From Psychrobacillus sp042944905 (lineage in GTDB: Bacteria > Bacillota > Bacilli > Bacillales_A > Planococcaceae), in NCBI RefSeq assembly GCF_042944905.1, contig NZ_CP168496.1, forward strand, positions 2,604,001-2,668,000: a DNA stretch of 64,000 nt, read 5' to 3'. Of this stretch, positions 43,668 to 52,998 are shown in pieces. A program made the translations under genes and the position numbers. The first letter of the stretch is position 1; every line of letters starts with the position of its first letter. The notes beneath the pieces are model-generated. The model did not search any database. It saw nothing but the letters and a program-made list of their open reading frames with translations, and had not been told where the DNA came from.

Positions 43668-44685
43668 TGTTGATCACCTCTGTATTTACTTTTTGTTCGT
43701 GTATGAATCGAATTCCTTCATCAATTGCTTTAGCATCACCGTCTAATTGAAGGATTAGTGTTCCATATGCACCGCTTTTCGTATGCGATATATTTCCTTG
43801 CACAATATTTACTTCTAAATCAAATTGTTTTATTAATCTCGAAAGAATTGGTTGCTCTGTTTGATCTCCAACAAAAACAAGTTTTATCAACTTCCCGTTT
43901 GGATATAACTCTCCCAAGTTTTGTATCGTCTGTTTCGCTTGGTTCGTTTCGGAGACCTGTGAAACAAATCGCTTTGTGATGGCTTGCTGAGGATTTTGGA
44001 AAACTTCTAATACATCTCCCTCTTCTACGACAAGACCATTTTCCATTACTGCTACCCTGTTACAAATTTTTTGAATGACTTGCATTTCATGGGTAATCAA
44101 TACGATGGTTAACCCCAATTTTTCATTAATACTTACCAATAAATCTAAAATCGAATCAGTCGTTTCCGGATCAAGTGCAGAGGTTGCTTCATCGCAAAGC
44201 AGCACTTCTGGACGATTTGCTAATGCTCTAGCAATCCCAACTCGCTGCTTCTGACCACCTGATAATTGAGATGGATAATAGTCTCCTCGCCCATCCAAAC
44301 CAACTAGCTCTAGTAGTTCTTTCACCCGGGCAGACCGTTCTTCTTTAGGTACACCTGCTATTTCAAGTGGAAAAGCAATATTTTCTGCAACTGTTCTTGA
44401 CCATAACAGATTAAAATGTTGGAAGATCATACTAACTTTTTGTCTTACTAGACGTAGTTTTTCTTCATTTATGGAAGTAATTTCTTTATTATTTACGATT
44501 ATTTGTCCGGAAGTCGGCTTTTCTAATCCATTCAATAGTCGGATCATTGTACTTTTACCAGCGCCACTGTACCCAATAATCCCGAATATTTCACCTTGTT
44601 TAATATCAAGATTTACATCATCCACGGCGACAATTGTACCTTGTTTCGTACTAAACTTTTTCGAAACATTTTTCAAACTAATCAT
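43660..44685 (-). CDS. metN: Methionine ABC transporter ATPase MetN
   Basis: 341 residues. Walker A GYSGAGKST (38-46), signature LSGGQKQR, Walker B LLCDEATSALD, then the C-terminal NIL domain (from about residue 260; LVFVGDQTEQPILSRLIKQ), which senses methionine in homologs and inhibits uptake. GGAGGATTTGC precedes the ATG. First gene of the operon, behind an S-box riboswitch. Confidence 0.95.
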   Translation of the reverse strand: MISLKNVSKKFSTKQGTIVAVDDVNLDIKQGEIFGIIGYSGAGKSTMIRLLNGLEKPTSGQIIVNNKEITSINEEKLRLVRQKVSMIFQHFNLLWSRTVAENIAFPLEIAGVPKEERSARVKELLELVGLDGRGDYYPSQLSGGQKQRVGIARALANRPEVLLCDEATSALDPETTDSILDLLVSINEKLGLTIVLITHEMQVIQKICNRVAVMENGLVVEEGDVLEVFQNPQQAITKRFVSQVSETNQAKQTIQNLGELYPNGKLIKLVFVGDQTEQPILSRLIKQFDLEVNIVQGNISHTKSGAYGTLILQLDGDAKAIDEGIRFIHEQKVNTEVINND

Positions 44686-44774
44686 GCAAATCCTCCTATT
44701 CTTGTGGTATTTATGCCACCTTATTACCTTGCGACATTATTCGTAGAAAATGTATTCTTTCTACTCTTAAAACA

Positions 44775-44948
44775 TAAAAACCCCTTCTGCAAAAGAGCAG
44801 AAGGGGTGTACGTTATCATAAAAAATAACAGTCATCCATTCTCTCATTTCCCAAAGCAATTGCTTTGCGTGACTTGGCACCATTTCATTTTCATGACGGT
44901 TGCCGGGCTTCATAGGGCACTTCCCTCCACCTCTCTTAATAAGAGCGA
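44775..44948 (-). promoter_or_regulatory. S-box (SAM-I) riboswitch with terminator, upstream of metN
   Basis: On the minus strand the aptamer spans 44948-44841. It begins CTCTTATTAAGAGAGGTGGAGGGA, of which the first seven bases pair with ATGAGAG at its end (P1). It contains GATGAAGCCCGGCAACC-like sequence (TATGAAGCCCGGCAACC), GGTGCCAAGTC and GCAAAGCAATTGCTTTG. The terminator CCCCTTCTGC / GCAGAAGGGG then TTTTTATG lies at 44806-44775. SAM binding should favour the terminator and shut off methionine import. Confidence 0.95.
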
Positions 44949-44982
44949 CACTATTTAATTGTTGTTAGTAAATCGAATTCTA

Positions 44983-45312
44983 TCACGACATCAAATTCTC
45001 GTCAACACTTTTTATTTTTTCAAATAAATAAGGTACCGACTGAAATGCGTATATCTTATCATGAACTTTACCATTCTTAGCGATTAATAAACAAGGAACA
45101 CTCTCAATCTCGTAATCCATTGCAAGATTTCCTAAAAAGTTTATATTCGCTTGACCAATTGGGTATTGCACCAATTCCTTTATTACGAGCATCATCTTAG
45201 ATGCTACTTGGCAAGTGCCACACATTGGCGTGTATATATATAAAAGAGAAAGGTCAGGCGTATTTTTAGCTTGCTCCCATTCTACTCGCGTCCATTCATT
45301 CACATGCATCAT
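44983..45312 (-). CDS. yusE: Thioredoxin-like protein YusE
   Basis: 109 residues with a thioredoxin fold and the redox motif C31-G-T-C34; YEIESVPCLLIAKNG contains the cis-proline. It is assigned to YusE by its position next to yusF. It follows yusF by one base, so the two are cotranscribed. The exact start among the clustered ATGs is unsure. Confidence 0.85.
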   Translation of the reverse strand: MMHVNEWTRVEWEQAKNTPDLSLLYIYTPMCGTCQVASKMMLVIKELVQYPIGQANINFLGNLAMDYEIESVPCLLIAKNGKVHDKIYAFQSVPYLFEKIKSVDENLMS

Positions 45313-45313
45313 C

Positions 45314-45658
45314 CTATAATAAAAATTCTTTTTTCACTTTAATATTAGCATGATTTAATATAGAAGCCAAAACTTTGAGTGGGGTTTTTTCTACTTCACC
45401 ATACATTGGAATAATATATAAATGAATGGCTTCTGGAAATTCCCTTCTAACGACAGAGCGAATTTGTTCACCTGATTTGTCCGCATCCAAAAATGCATAA
45501 ATCGGTACATCCTCAAAAGGACTTAACAGCTCTTCTAGATTCACATTAGAAATAGTACCATTTGTACAAATAATTTCAGGGTCTTCCGCAAGAATGCTTA
45601 AAAGTCGTAACTTATCTGATCTTCCTTCAACGAGAATTACTTTATCACTGAACTCCAT
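45314..45658 (-). CDS. yusF: Toprim-domain protein YusF
   Basis: 114 residues, only a Toprim domain: VILVEGRSDKLRL (catalytic Glu) and FLDADKSGEQIR (DxD). It resembles the Toprim part of ribonuclease M5 and primases. It may bind or cut nucleic acid, but it has no other domain and no proven role. Position next to yusE supports the name. Confidence 0.87.
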   Translation of the reverse strand: MEFSDKVILVEGRSDKLRLLSILAEDPEIICTNGTISNVNLEELLSPFEDVPIYAFLDADKSGEQIRSVVRREFPEAIHLYIIPMYGEVEKTPLKVLASILNHANIKVKKEFLL

Positions 45659-45764
45659 TAGCTCCCACCCTATTTCATACTCTCCATTAGTATATGAAAA
45701 AGTGCCAGTTTATATCAACTCGATTGCTTCAAACTATTATATTTTCCATTAGCACCACCGATGT

Positions 45765-46405
45765 CCGTAAACCCATAAAATGTTGCTATACGCCCATAAA
45801 CGGATGGCATATGCCCGTACTAAAACCATCCACCCCTAAAGCAATGCTATATTCCCGTAAAGCGAGGCTATCCACCCGTAAAAGGATGTCATGTGCCCAT
45901 ACCAATTCCATAAACCTCTAAAGCAGTGCTATATGCCCGTAAAGTGAAGCTATCCGCCCGTAAACGGATGGCATAAGCCCATACCAATTCCATAAATCCA
46001 TAAAGCAGTGCTATATGCCCGTAAAGCGAGGCTATCCGCCCATAAACAGATGTCATGTGCCCGTACTAAAACCATCCACCCCTATAGCAATGCTATATGC
46101 CCGTAAAGTGAAGCTATCCGCCCGTAAAGCGAGGCTATCCGCTCGTAAACGGATGGCATAAGCCCATACCAATTCCATAAACCCCTAAAGCAGCGCTATA
46201 TGCCCGTAAAGTGAAGCTATCCGCCCGTAAATGGATGGTATGTGCCCCTACCAATTCCATAAACCCATAAAGCAGCGCTATATGCCCGTAAAGTGAAGCT
46301 ATCCGCCCGTAAACGGATGGCATAAACCCATACCAATTCCATAAATCCCTAAAGCAGTGCTATATGCCCGAAAAGCGAGGCTATCCACCCGTAAATCTTT
46401 GCTAT
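45765..46405 (+). repeat. 82-bp satellite S82, about seven and a half units
   Basis: GCTATAT landmarks lie at 45845, 45928, 46010, 46092, 46195, 46277 and 46359: steps of 82-83, with one step of 103, i.e. one extra 21-base subunit. A unit reads GCTATATGCCCGTAAAGTGAA, GCTATCCGCCCGTAAACGGAT, GGCATAAGCCCATACCAATTC and CATAAACCCCTAAAGCAGT in succession. The array fills the space between the gcvH terminator and yusF. No frame is maintained, so it is non-coding. Confidence 0.92.
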
Positions 46406-46456
46406 AAAACTCCTTTGATTTCTATAAGCCCATAAACCGTCGTTAAAACCATAAAA

Positions 46457-46497
46457 AAATAGACATCCAATTAACGATCAATTGGAATGTCTATTAT
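46457..46497 (-). terminator. Terminator of gcvH
   Basis: AATAGACAT-CCAATT pairs with AATTGG-ATGTCTATT (46458-46495) with one bulged base; a T-rich run follows on the minus strand. Confidence 0.85.
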
Positions 46498-46535
46498 TTG
46501 ATCAAGTAATTCCGAATGGAACGGCGCTACCTTTA

Positions 46536-46916
46536 TTATTCTTGAATCAATTCGTCATATTGTTCAGCGGATAATAGTTCATCCATTTCTGATAAATTAG
46601 AAGGTTCTACAACGATCATCCATGCATTTTCATACGGAGATTCGTTTACAAATTCAGGGCTATCTTCTAATTCCGAGTTCACTTCTACTACCTTACCACT
46701 AATAGGTGCGTAAAGTTCCGATACAGTTTTTACTGATTCTACACTACCAAATGGGTCTCCGGATTTAATATCGTCTCCAACTTGTGGAAGCTCTACAAAT
46801 ACGATATCCCCTAATTCTGATTGTGCAAAATGTGTAATACCAATGCGAACTTTACCGTCTTCTGTTTTAACCCATTCGTGCTCTTCTGAGTATTTTAAGT
46901 CTTTAGGTGTTGTCAT
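46536..46916 (-). CDS. gcvH: Glycine cleavage system H protein
   Basis: 126 residues. The lipoyl-bearing lysine is K63 in GSVESVKTVSELYAP; HEWVKTEDG and SPYENAWMIVVEPS are further landmarks. It shuttles the aminomethyl group between the P, T and L proteins. In Bacillales GcvH also serves as the entry point for lipoylation of other enzymes, which links it with lipA at 28.4-29.4 kb. GAGGGGTATATC precedes the ATG. Confidence 0.96.
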   Translation of the reverse strand: MTTPKDLKYSEEHEWVKTEDGKVRIGITHFAQSELGDIVFVELPQVGDDIKSGDPFGSVESVKTVSELYAPISGKVVEVNSELEDSPEFVNESPYENAWMIVVEPSNLSEMDELLSAEQYDELIQE

Positions 46917-46988
46917 GATATACCCCTCTCAATTTGTTATACATTCATTTATAATATTCACATATTTTCAGTGTAAAAACAAGCTACT

Positions 46989-47351
46989 TTATACGCTTTT
47001 CCAAATATGTTCAAACTCTTCTTCCTTGAATCCTAGCGTTAAATGTACTCCATCAAACACAAGTGGTCTTTTGATAAGCATCCCATCAGAGGAAAGAGTT
47101 TCAATTTGTTCTATTTCTGTCATATTTGGAAGCTTGTCTTTCAATTGTAATTCACGATATTTTGTCCCACTCGTATTAAACAATTTCTTTAAATCTACAT
47201 TAGTTGTAGCTAGAATCTCTTTGATCATTTTTGGTGAAGGCGGTGTTTCAACAATATGATTATTTTCAAATTCAACACCGTTATCTCTTAGCCATTTACT
47301 CGCCTTATTGCACGTACTACACTTTGGGTATCCAAAAAATTGAATCGTCAT
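46989..47351 (-). CDS. yusI: ArsC/Spx-family protein YusI
   Basis: 120 residues of the arsenate reductase/Spx-like family. It has C11-S-T-C14 in GYPKCSTCNKA, then NTSGTKYRELQLKDKL and KRPLVFDGVHLTLGF with the conserved RP and GF. It is shorter than Spx and lacks its RNA-polymerase-binding GI/RKL motif as far as I can see. It lies upstream of gcvH as in B. subtilis. Redox activity is likely, the substrate unknown. Confidence 0.88.
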   Translation of the reverse strand: MTIQFFGYPKCSTCNKASKWLRDNGVEFENNHIVETPPSPKMIKEILATTNVDLKKLFNTSGTKYRELQLKDKLPNMTEIEQIETLSSDGMLIKRPLVFDGVHLTLGFKEEEFEHIWKSV

Positions 47352-47384
47352 ATCTTCTCACCTTTTTTCTTTTTATCATATCAT

Positions 47385-47530
47385 AATACCATTGCTGAAA
47401 AGCAATGGTATTATGCGACGAGCTTTGCGCAGGAGCACACGGGTTTACCATTGCAAAATTGCAATGGTAATATGCGACGAGCTTCTCGCAGGAGCACATG
47501 GTTTTGACCATCGCTGAATCGCAATGGTCA
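47385..47530. repeat. Alternating hairpin / S33-type array
   Basis: Three hairpins: AATACCATTGC / GCAATGGTATT (47385-47412), TTACCATTGC / GCAATGGTAA (47445-47470) and TGACCATCGC / GCAATGGTCA (47505-47530). They alternate with two copies of the S33 core, GCGACGAGCTTTGCGCAGGA (47415) and GCGACGAGCTTCTCGCAGGA (47474), at a period of about 59-60 bases. The outer bases of the hairpins change in pairs (AT/AT, TT/AA, TG/CA). It lies between fadE and yusI. Confidence 0.85.
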
Positions 47531-47564
47531 CAAAAAAACCGATCCACATAGAATCGGCTTTTTA
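47531..47564 (-). terminator. Terminator of the fad operon
   Basis: On the minus strand AAGCCGAT pairs with ATCGGTTT, followed by TTTT; it lies just after the fadE stop. Confidence 0.8.
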
Positions 47565-47570
47565 TCTTTA

Positions 47571-49352
47571 TTAAACGATGTATTTTTCTGCATCAATTAA
47601 TTTAACAGATGCTTCACGTTTTTTAAGAATTAAATTATATGGCGTGTTACGAGTTAATTTACGTAAAGCAGAAATCATCATGCGTAAAGTATCACCTTCA
47701 ACAGATGCAATCAGCGTTTCTTTCGCTGCTTTTTCAATTTCTTCAAATGCTTCTTGGCAGAAAATTTGTGTATATAGTAGTTTTTGCTGTGCCTTTTCTA
47801 CCCCATCACGACCAACTGCTTTTTCCGTACGCAATACAGCTGATTCCATTGCAAATAAGTTATTGGCGATATTTGCGATGTTAACTAATACTTCTTGCTC
47901 TGCCTCTAACTTTGTACCAAAGCGTTGTGCAGCAAGACCAGCAGCAAGTAAACCGATTTTCTTTGCATTTGCTACTAATACTTTTTCTTGTGCAAGTGGC
48001 TCGTCACTAACTTCTTCTGGCATCATCATTAATAGCTCTTCTTGTAAGCTTTGTGCTTTTTGAAGTAGTGGTAATTCGCCTTTCATTGCTTTTTTCAAGA
48101 ACGTACCTGGAACGATTAATCGGTTAATTTCATTTGTTCCTTCAAAAATGCGATTAATGCGGGAGTCACGATAAATGCGCTCCACTTCGTATTCTTGCAT
48201 AAAGCCATATCCCCCGTGAAGCTGAACTGCTTCGTCTGCGATATAGTCTAATACTTCTGATCCTACTACTTTATTAATAGAGCATTCAATTGCATACTCC
48301 GCAATAGAAGCTGCAATTGCTTTTCCGTCTTTTTGTTCTTCTTCACTTAATTGACTCATACGATCTTCAAAATATCCAACTGTACGATAGATTAAGCTTT
48401 CGGTTGCATACAATTTTGAAGCCATTGTTGCCAATTTTTGTTTCGTTAGATTAAAAGAAGAAATAGGCGTTTTAAATTGTTGACGCTGGTTTGTATAAGA
48501 GATTGCTAGCTCTAATGCTCGCTTAGATCCACCAACTGTGCCCACGCCTAATTTGTAGCGGCCAATGTTCAAAATATTAAAGGCAATTACGTGACCGCGT
48601 CCAACTTCCCCTAGCAAGTTTTCCACTGGCACCTCGGCGTCTTGTAAAATAAGTGTACGGGTTGAAGAAGATTTAATACCCATCTTCTTCTCTTCTGCAC
48701 CAACGGATACGCCAGGAAATTCACGTTCTACGATGAATGCGGAGAATTTATCTCCATCTATTTTTGCATAAACAACAAATACATCTGCAAATCCTGCATT
48801 CGTAATCCATTGCTTCTCCCCATTTAAAATGTAATGAGTACCTTCTGCATTTAATTTCGCACTCGTTTTTGCTCCTAATGCATCGGAACCTGAACCTGGC
48901 TCTGTTAACGCATAAGCAAAAATTTTCTCACCGGATGCTGAGTTTGGTAAATACTTTTGTTTTTGCTCTTCATTACCAAATAAAACGATAGGCAAAGTAC
49001 CGATTCCTACATGTGCTCCGTGCGTGATAGAGAAACCACCAGCTACAGATAGTTTCTCTGCAATTAAAGCAGATGAAATCTTATCTAATGCAAGGCCGCC
49101 ATATTCTTCAGGAATATCAGCTGCAAGTAAACCTAGATCTCCTGCCTCTTTTAATAAACGGACCGAATGCTCAAACTCGTGATGTTCTAATTTTTCAACA
49201 ACAGGTAACACTCGACTTTTCACGTAGTCATCTGCTGTTTTAGCAATCATCTTTTGCTCATCAGTAAAATCCTCTGGAGTAAATACTCGACTTGCATCTA
49301 TGTCTTCTACTAAGAAACTTCCGCCTTTAATTACATCCTTAACTACAGTCAT
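47571..49352 (-). CDS. fadE: Acyl-CoA dehydrogenase (FadE/YusJ)
   Basis: 593 residues from the ATG at 49352, better spaced from GGGGG than the ATG at 49358. The acyl-CoA dehydrogenase core spans about residues 25-410: YALTEPGSGSDALG, NGEKQWITNAGFAD, VGTVGGSKRALELAI, and the catalytic region YEVERIYRDSRINRIFEGTNEI. A further helical C-terminal domain of about 170 residues is typical of this long Bacillus type. It catalyses the FAD-dependent first step of beta-oxidation. Confidence 0.93.
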   Translation of the reverse strand: MTVVKDVIKGGSFLVEDIDASRVFTPEDFTDEQKMIAKTADDYVKSRVLPVVEKLEHHEFEHSVRLLKEAGDLGLLAADIPEEYGGLALDKISSALIAEKLSVAGGFSITHGAHVGIGTLPIVLFGNEEQKQKYLPNSASGEKIFAYALTEPGSGSDALGAKTSAKLNAEGTHYILNGEKQWITNAGFADVFVVYAKIDGDKFSAFIVEREFPGVSVGAEEKKMGIKSSSTRTLILQDAEVPVENLLGEVGRGHVIAFNILNIGRYKLGVGTVGGSKRALELAISYTNQRQQFKTPISSFNLTKQKLATMASKLYATESLIYRTVGYFEDRMSQLSEEEQKDGKAIAASIAEYAIECSINKVVGSEVLDYIADEAVQLHGGYGFMQEYEVERIYRDSRINRIFEGTNEINRLIVPGTFLKKAMKGELPLLQKAQSLQEELLMMMPEEVSDEPLAQEKVLVANAKKIGLLAAGLAAQRFGTKLEAEQEVLVNIANIANNLFAMESAVLRTEKAVGRDGVEKAQQKLLYTQIFCQEAFEEIEKAAKETLIASVEGDTLRMMISALRKLTRNTPYNLILKKREASVKLIDAEKYIV

Positions 49353-49385
49353 ACTCATTTCCCCCTGTTTGAATGATAGATTAGT

Positions 49386-50561
49386 TTATAATAGCTCAAA
49401 CACTCCGGCAGCTCCCATTCCCCCGCCGATACACATCGTAACAACACCGAACTGCTTACCTTGTCGTTTTAATTCACTGATTAATTTTAAAGATAATACA
49501 GTTCCAGTAGCTCCAAGTGGATGTCCTAATGCGATTGCTCCACCATTTACATTTACTTTATCTATATCAATTCCTAAATGACGAACTACTTGAATCGCTT
49601 GCGAAGCGAATGCTTCATTAACTTCCCATACATCGATATCTTCTATTGATAACCCGGCTAGTTTCAATGCTTTTGGTACCGCTACAATCGGACCAATCCC
49701 CATTACTTCTGGTGGAACGCCACCAACTGCGAATGAACGAAATTTTGCGATTGGTTTTAATCCTTGTGCATCCGCAACTTCACGGCCCATCACTAGAACT
49801 GCCCCTGCTCCGTCTGAAGTTTGAGAAGCATTTCCTGCTGTTACAGATCCACGTACATTGAATACCGGACGCAATTTCGCTAATGTTTCGACTGATGTAC
49901 CAATACGTACACCTTCATCCATATCGAATAAAAACTTTTTCACTTGTGCTTTATTATTTTCATCCACAAAATGCTTCACTATTTCGACAGGAACGATATC
50001 ATCATTAAACTTACCTGCTGCAATAGCTGCTGCCGCAAGTTCATGAGAACGAACTGCAAAAGCATCTTGATCGGCGCGGCTTACACCGTATTTGTTCGCT
50101 ACTTGCTCGGCAGTATGCCCCATTCCCATATAATATTGGGGTGCGGTTTCAGCTAGATGTGCATTTGGACGAATGGTATTTCCCATCATTGGTACCATGC
50201 TCATCGATTCTACTCCACCAGCAATTATTGCTTCTGAAGACCCCAGCATGATTCGTTCAGCTGCATATGCAATGGTTTGCAATCCCGAAGAACAAAAACG
50301 ATTTATTGTAATAGCTGGGGTTGAATCCGGTAGACCTGCTAACGCTCCAATATTTCGAGCCACATTCATCCCTTGCTCTGCTTCAGGCATTGCACATCCT
50401 AATATTAAATCATCGATTGGGCCATCATAGCCCCCCGCTCTTTTCAACGTTTCCCTTACAACTAAAGCTCCAAAATCATCTGGACGAACAGTTGCTAAAG
50501 ATCCTTTTTTCGCTTTTCCTATTGGTGTTCTTGCACCTGCTACGATAACTGCTTCACGCAT
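49386..50561 (-). CDS. fadA: Acetyl-CoA acyltransferase (thiolase; FadA/YusK)
   Basis: 391 residues. The nucleophilic cysteine lies in NRFCSSGLQ (about residue 88), the conserved histidine in GHPLGATG and the second cysteine in TMCIGGGMG. It carries out the last, thiolytic step of fatty-acid oxidation. It lies between fadN and fadE with short gaps (33 and 30 bases), so it is part of one operon. Confidence 0.94.
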   Translation of the reverse strand: MREAVIVAGARTPIGKAKKGSLATVRPDDFGALVVRETLKRAGGYDGPIDDLILGCAMPEAEQGMNVARNIGALAGLPDSTPAITINRFCSSGLQTIAYAAERIMLGSSEAIIAGGVESMSMVPMMGNTIRPNAHLAETAPQYYMGMGHTAEQVANKYGVSRADQDAFAVRSHELAAAAIAAGKFNDDIVPVEIVKHFVDENNKAQVKKFLFDMDEGVRIGTSVETLAKLRPVFNVRGSVTAGNASQTSDGAGAVLVMGREVADAQGLKPIAKFRSFAVGGVPPEVMGIGPIVAVPKALKLAGLSIEDIDVWEVNEAFASQAIQVVRHLGIDIDKVNVNGGAIALGHPLGATGTVLSLKLISELKRQGKQFGVVTMCIGGGMGAAGVFELL

Positions 50562-50591
50562 AAGTTTTCCTCCTTTTACCTGAACGCAAAA

Positions 50592-52976
50592 TTAGTTGCG
50601 TAATGGCTTACCTTTCACTAGCATGTACTGCATTCTTGCTTGTGATTTTGGTTCTGCAACTAGACTTAAGAAAGCTTCACGTTCTAAATTAAGTAAATAT
50701 TGTTCATCCACTAAAGTGCCATATGGAACTTCGCCACCCGCAATGACATATGCAAGTTTTTTCGCTATTTTCAAGTCATGGTCACTAATATAGCCAGATA
50801 AGAACATTCCCTCTGCTCCTAACAATAAAGTTGCATAACCAGGTGAACCTGTTACAGGTACTTTTTCGCGAATTGGCGCTTTATATCCAGCTTCCGAAAG
50901 GGAAAGTGCTGCCTGTTTTGCATCATATAATTGATGATCCGGATTCACACTAATACCATCCGCAAAGTTCAAGAAGTTATTTTCCCGAGCTTCTTCTCCA
51001 GAAGTCGAAACTTTCGCCATTGCAATTGTTTCGAATACTTTGTTTGCAACATTTTGGTAGTCTACTTGAACACCATTCGGAAGGCCTTTTAAATGTTTCA
51101 TATATAGTTCTTTGTTTCCGCCACCACCAGGGATTAGACCAACCCCTACTTCAACTAGCCCCATGTATGTTTCAGTTGTTGCTTGAATATGCGCTGCTGG
51201 CAAGCAAGCTTCCGCTCCTCCTCCTAACGCCATAGCAAAAGGAGCAGCAACAACAGGTTTAGAAGAATATTTTATTTTCATCATCGCATTTTGAAAGCTG
51301 CGAACAACGAAATCTAATTCAAATGTATTATCATCTTGCGCTTCCATTAAGATCATGCCAAGGTTGGCCCCTACACTAAAGTTTTTTCCTTGGTTTCCAA
51401 TGACAAGACCCTTATAATTCTTTTCCACTTCATCTATTGCAAAGTTGATCATCTGGACGATATCTATCCCGATAGAGTTTGATTTAGAGTGAAATTCAAG
51501 GAGTGCAATTCCGTCTCCTAAGTCTATTAAACTAGCACCAGCATTGGATTTAATGACACCATATTTTTTCTTATATCTTTTCAAATCAATTACTTTTTCA
51601 TTTACAGGTACGATTTTGTAGTCATTTCCATCGAAAAAGTAAAGGTCTCCATTTTCTTCTTTATAGAAAGTATTGAATCCTTTATCTAACAATGATTGAG
51701 TGAAATACGGGATTTCTAGCCCTTCCGCCTTCATTTTTTCAACGGATTCGTTTACGCCGATTGCATCCCATATTTCAAACGGACCTTGTTGCCAACCAAA
51801 TCCCCATTTCATCGCTTGGTCAATTGCTACGATATCATCTGCAATTTCTCCGTGGAGCTCCGCGGAATATAGAAGTGTTGGGCTTAAAATGCTCCATAGA
51901 AGTTCCCCAGTTCGGTCTTTTGCATACGTTAATGTTTTCACTTTCGCAGCAAGCCCTTTTTGTTGTTTCGCCATTTCCATGGAAGCAGTATTTAGTTTTT
52001 TTACTGGTTCATATTCAAGCGTATCTATATTCAATTCCAAAATCTCTTTATCTTTTTTCAAGAAGAACCCTTGCCCTGTTTTTGCTCCAAGCCATTTGTT
52101 TTCAAGCATTTTATGCAAGAAGTCCGGAATATCAAATACTCTTTGCTCTTCCCCAGATGTTAAATCATGAACATTTTTTGCAACATGAGCAAAAGTATCA
52201 AGTCCGACTACGTCCAGTGTACGAAATGTAGCAGATTTAGGGCGACCGATTAATGGACCGGTGACAGAATCGACTTCCCCTACGGAATATCCACGTACTT
52301 GCATTTCGCGTAAAGACACGAGTAAACCATATGTACCAATTCGGTTGGCAATAAAGTTAGGTGTATCTTTTGCTAAAACGACCCCTTTCCCTAACACTTC
52401 TTCCCCAAATTGCTTCATGAATTCAATAACTTCGGCATCTGTTGATTTAGCAGGAATAACTTCTAAAAGCTTTAAATAACGAGGTGGATTAAAAAAATGT
52501 GTTCCTAAGAAATGTCTAGCAAAGTCTTCCGAACGACCTTCCACCATTGCATTAACGCTGATTCCAGAAGTATTAGAACTAACAATTGTACCCGTTTTCC
52601 TTACTGCATCTATTTTTTCGTATAAGCTCTTTTTCACCTCTAAGTTTTCCACAACTACTTCAATTATCCAGTCCACATCTTTTAATTTTTCTAAATCATC
52701 CTCTAAATTACCCGCAGTTATTAACTGTAGATTTTTGGAATATGTCAGAGGAGCTGGTTTTTGTTTTAATAGTTTTTGTAATGCATTATGAGCGAAACGG
52801 TTTCGAACAACTGGATGCTCCAAAGATAAGCCTTTTCCATCTTCTTCTTTACTAACTTCTTTTGGAACAATATCTAATAAAAGTGTCGGAATTCCGATAT
52901 TCGCTAAGTGTGCGGCAATTCCAGAACCCATTACTCCCGATCCTAAAACAGCTGCCTTTTTAATTTGATATGCCAT
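50592..52976 (-). CDS. fadN: 3-hydroxyacyl-CoA dehydrogenase / enoyl-CoA hydratase (FadN/YusL)
   Basis: 794 residues. N-terminal 3-hydroxyacyl-CoA dehydrogenase: Rossmann motif LGSGVMGSGIAAHLA, SSNTSGISV, HFLGTHFFNPP (catalytic His), ANRIGTYG. C-terminal enoyl-CoA hydratase/isomerase domain: ALGGGAEACLPAA and EVGVGLIPGGGGNKE. It does the two middle steps of beta-oxidation. The ATG at 52976 is well spaced from GGGAGG; the TTG at 52982 is too close. First gene of the operon, with a FadR box just upstream. Confidence 0.94.
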   Translation of the reverse strand: MAYQIKKAAVLGSGVMGSGIAAHLANIGIPTLLLDIVPKEVSKEEDGKGLSLEHPVVRNRFAHNALQKLLKQKPAPLTYSKNLQLITAGNLEDDLEKLKDVDWIIEVVVENLEVKKSLYEKIDAVRKTGTIVSSNTSGISVNAMVEGRSEDFARHFLGTHFFNPPRYLKLLEVIPAKSTDAEVIEFMKQFGEEVLGKGVVLAKDTPNFIANRIGTYGLLVSLREMQVRGYSVGEVDSVTGPLIGRPKSATFRTLDVVGLDTFAHVAKNVHDLTSGEEQRVFDIPDFLHKMLENKWLGAKTGQGFFLKKDKEILELNIDTLEYEPVKKLNTASMEMAKQQKGLAAKVKTLTYAKDRTGELLWSILSPTLLYSAELHGEIADDIVAIDQAMKWGFGWQQGPFEIWDAIGVNESVEKMKAEGLEIPYFTQSLLDKGFNTFYKEENGDLYFFDGNDYKIVPVNEKVIDLKRYKKKYGVIKSNAGASLIDLGDGIALLEFHSKSNSIGIDIVQMINFAIDEVEKNYKGLVIGNQGKNFSVGANLGMILMEAQDDNTFELDFVVRSFQNAMMKIKYSSKPVVAAPFAMALGGGAEACLPAAHIQATTETYMGLVEVGVGLIPGGGGNKELYMKHLKGLPNGVQVDYQNVANKVFETIAMAKVSTSGEEARENNFLNFADGISVNPDHQLYDAKQAALSLSEAGYKAPIREKVPVTGSPGYATLLLGAEGMFLSGYISDHDLKIAKKLAYVIAGGEVPYGTLVDEQYLLNLEREAFLSLVAEPKSQARMQYMLVKGKPLRN

Positions 52977-52998
52977 GTGCAATGCCTCCCTATCGTCT

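Noticed and set aside
45694..46323. Short ORFs in the S82 array
   Set aside because: 82-bp units shift the frame at every repeat; there is no start signal.
47385..47530. Possible small CRISPR-like array with hairpin repeats
   Set aside because: Only three units; the parts between hairpins are near-identical, not unique spacers.
47578..48063. 161-residue plus-strand ORF and similar ones at 50-52 kb
   Set aside because: They are antisense shadows of the fadE, fadA and fadN coding regions.
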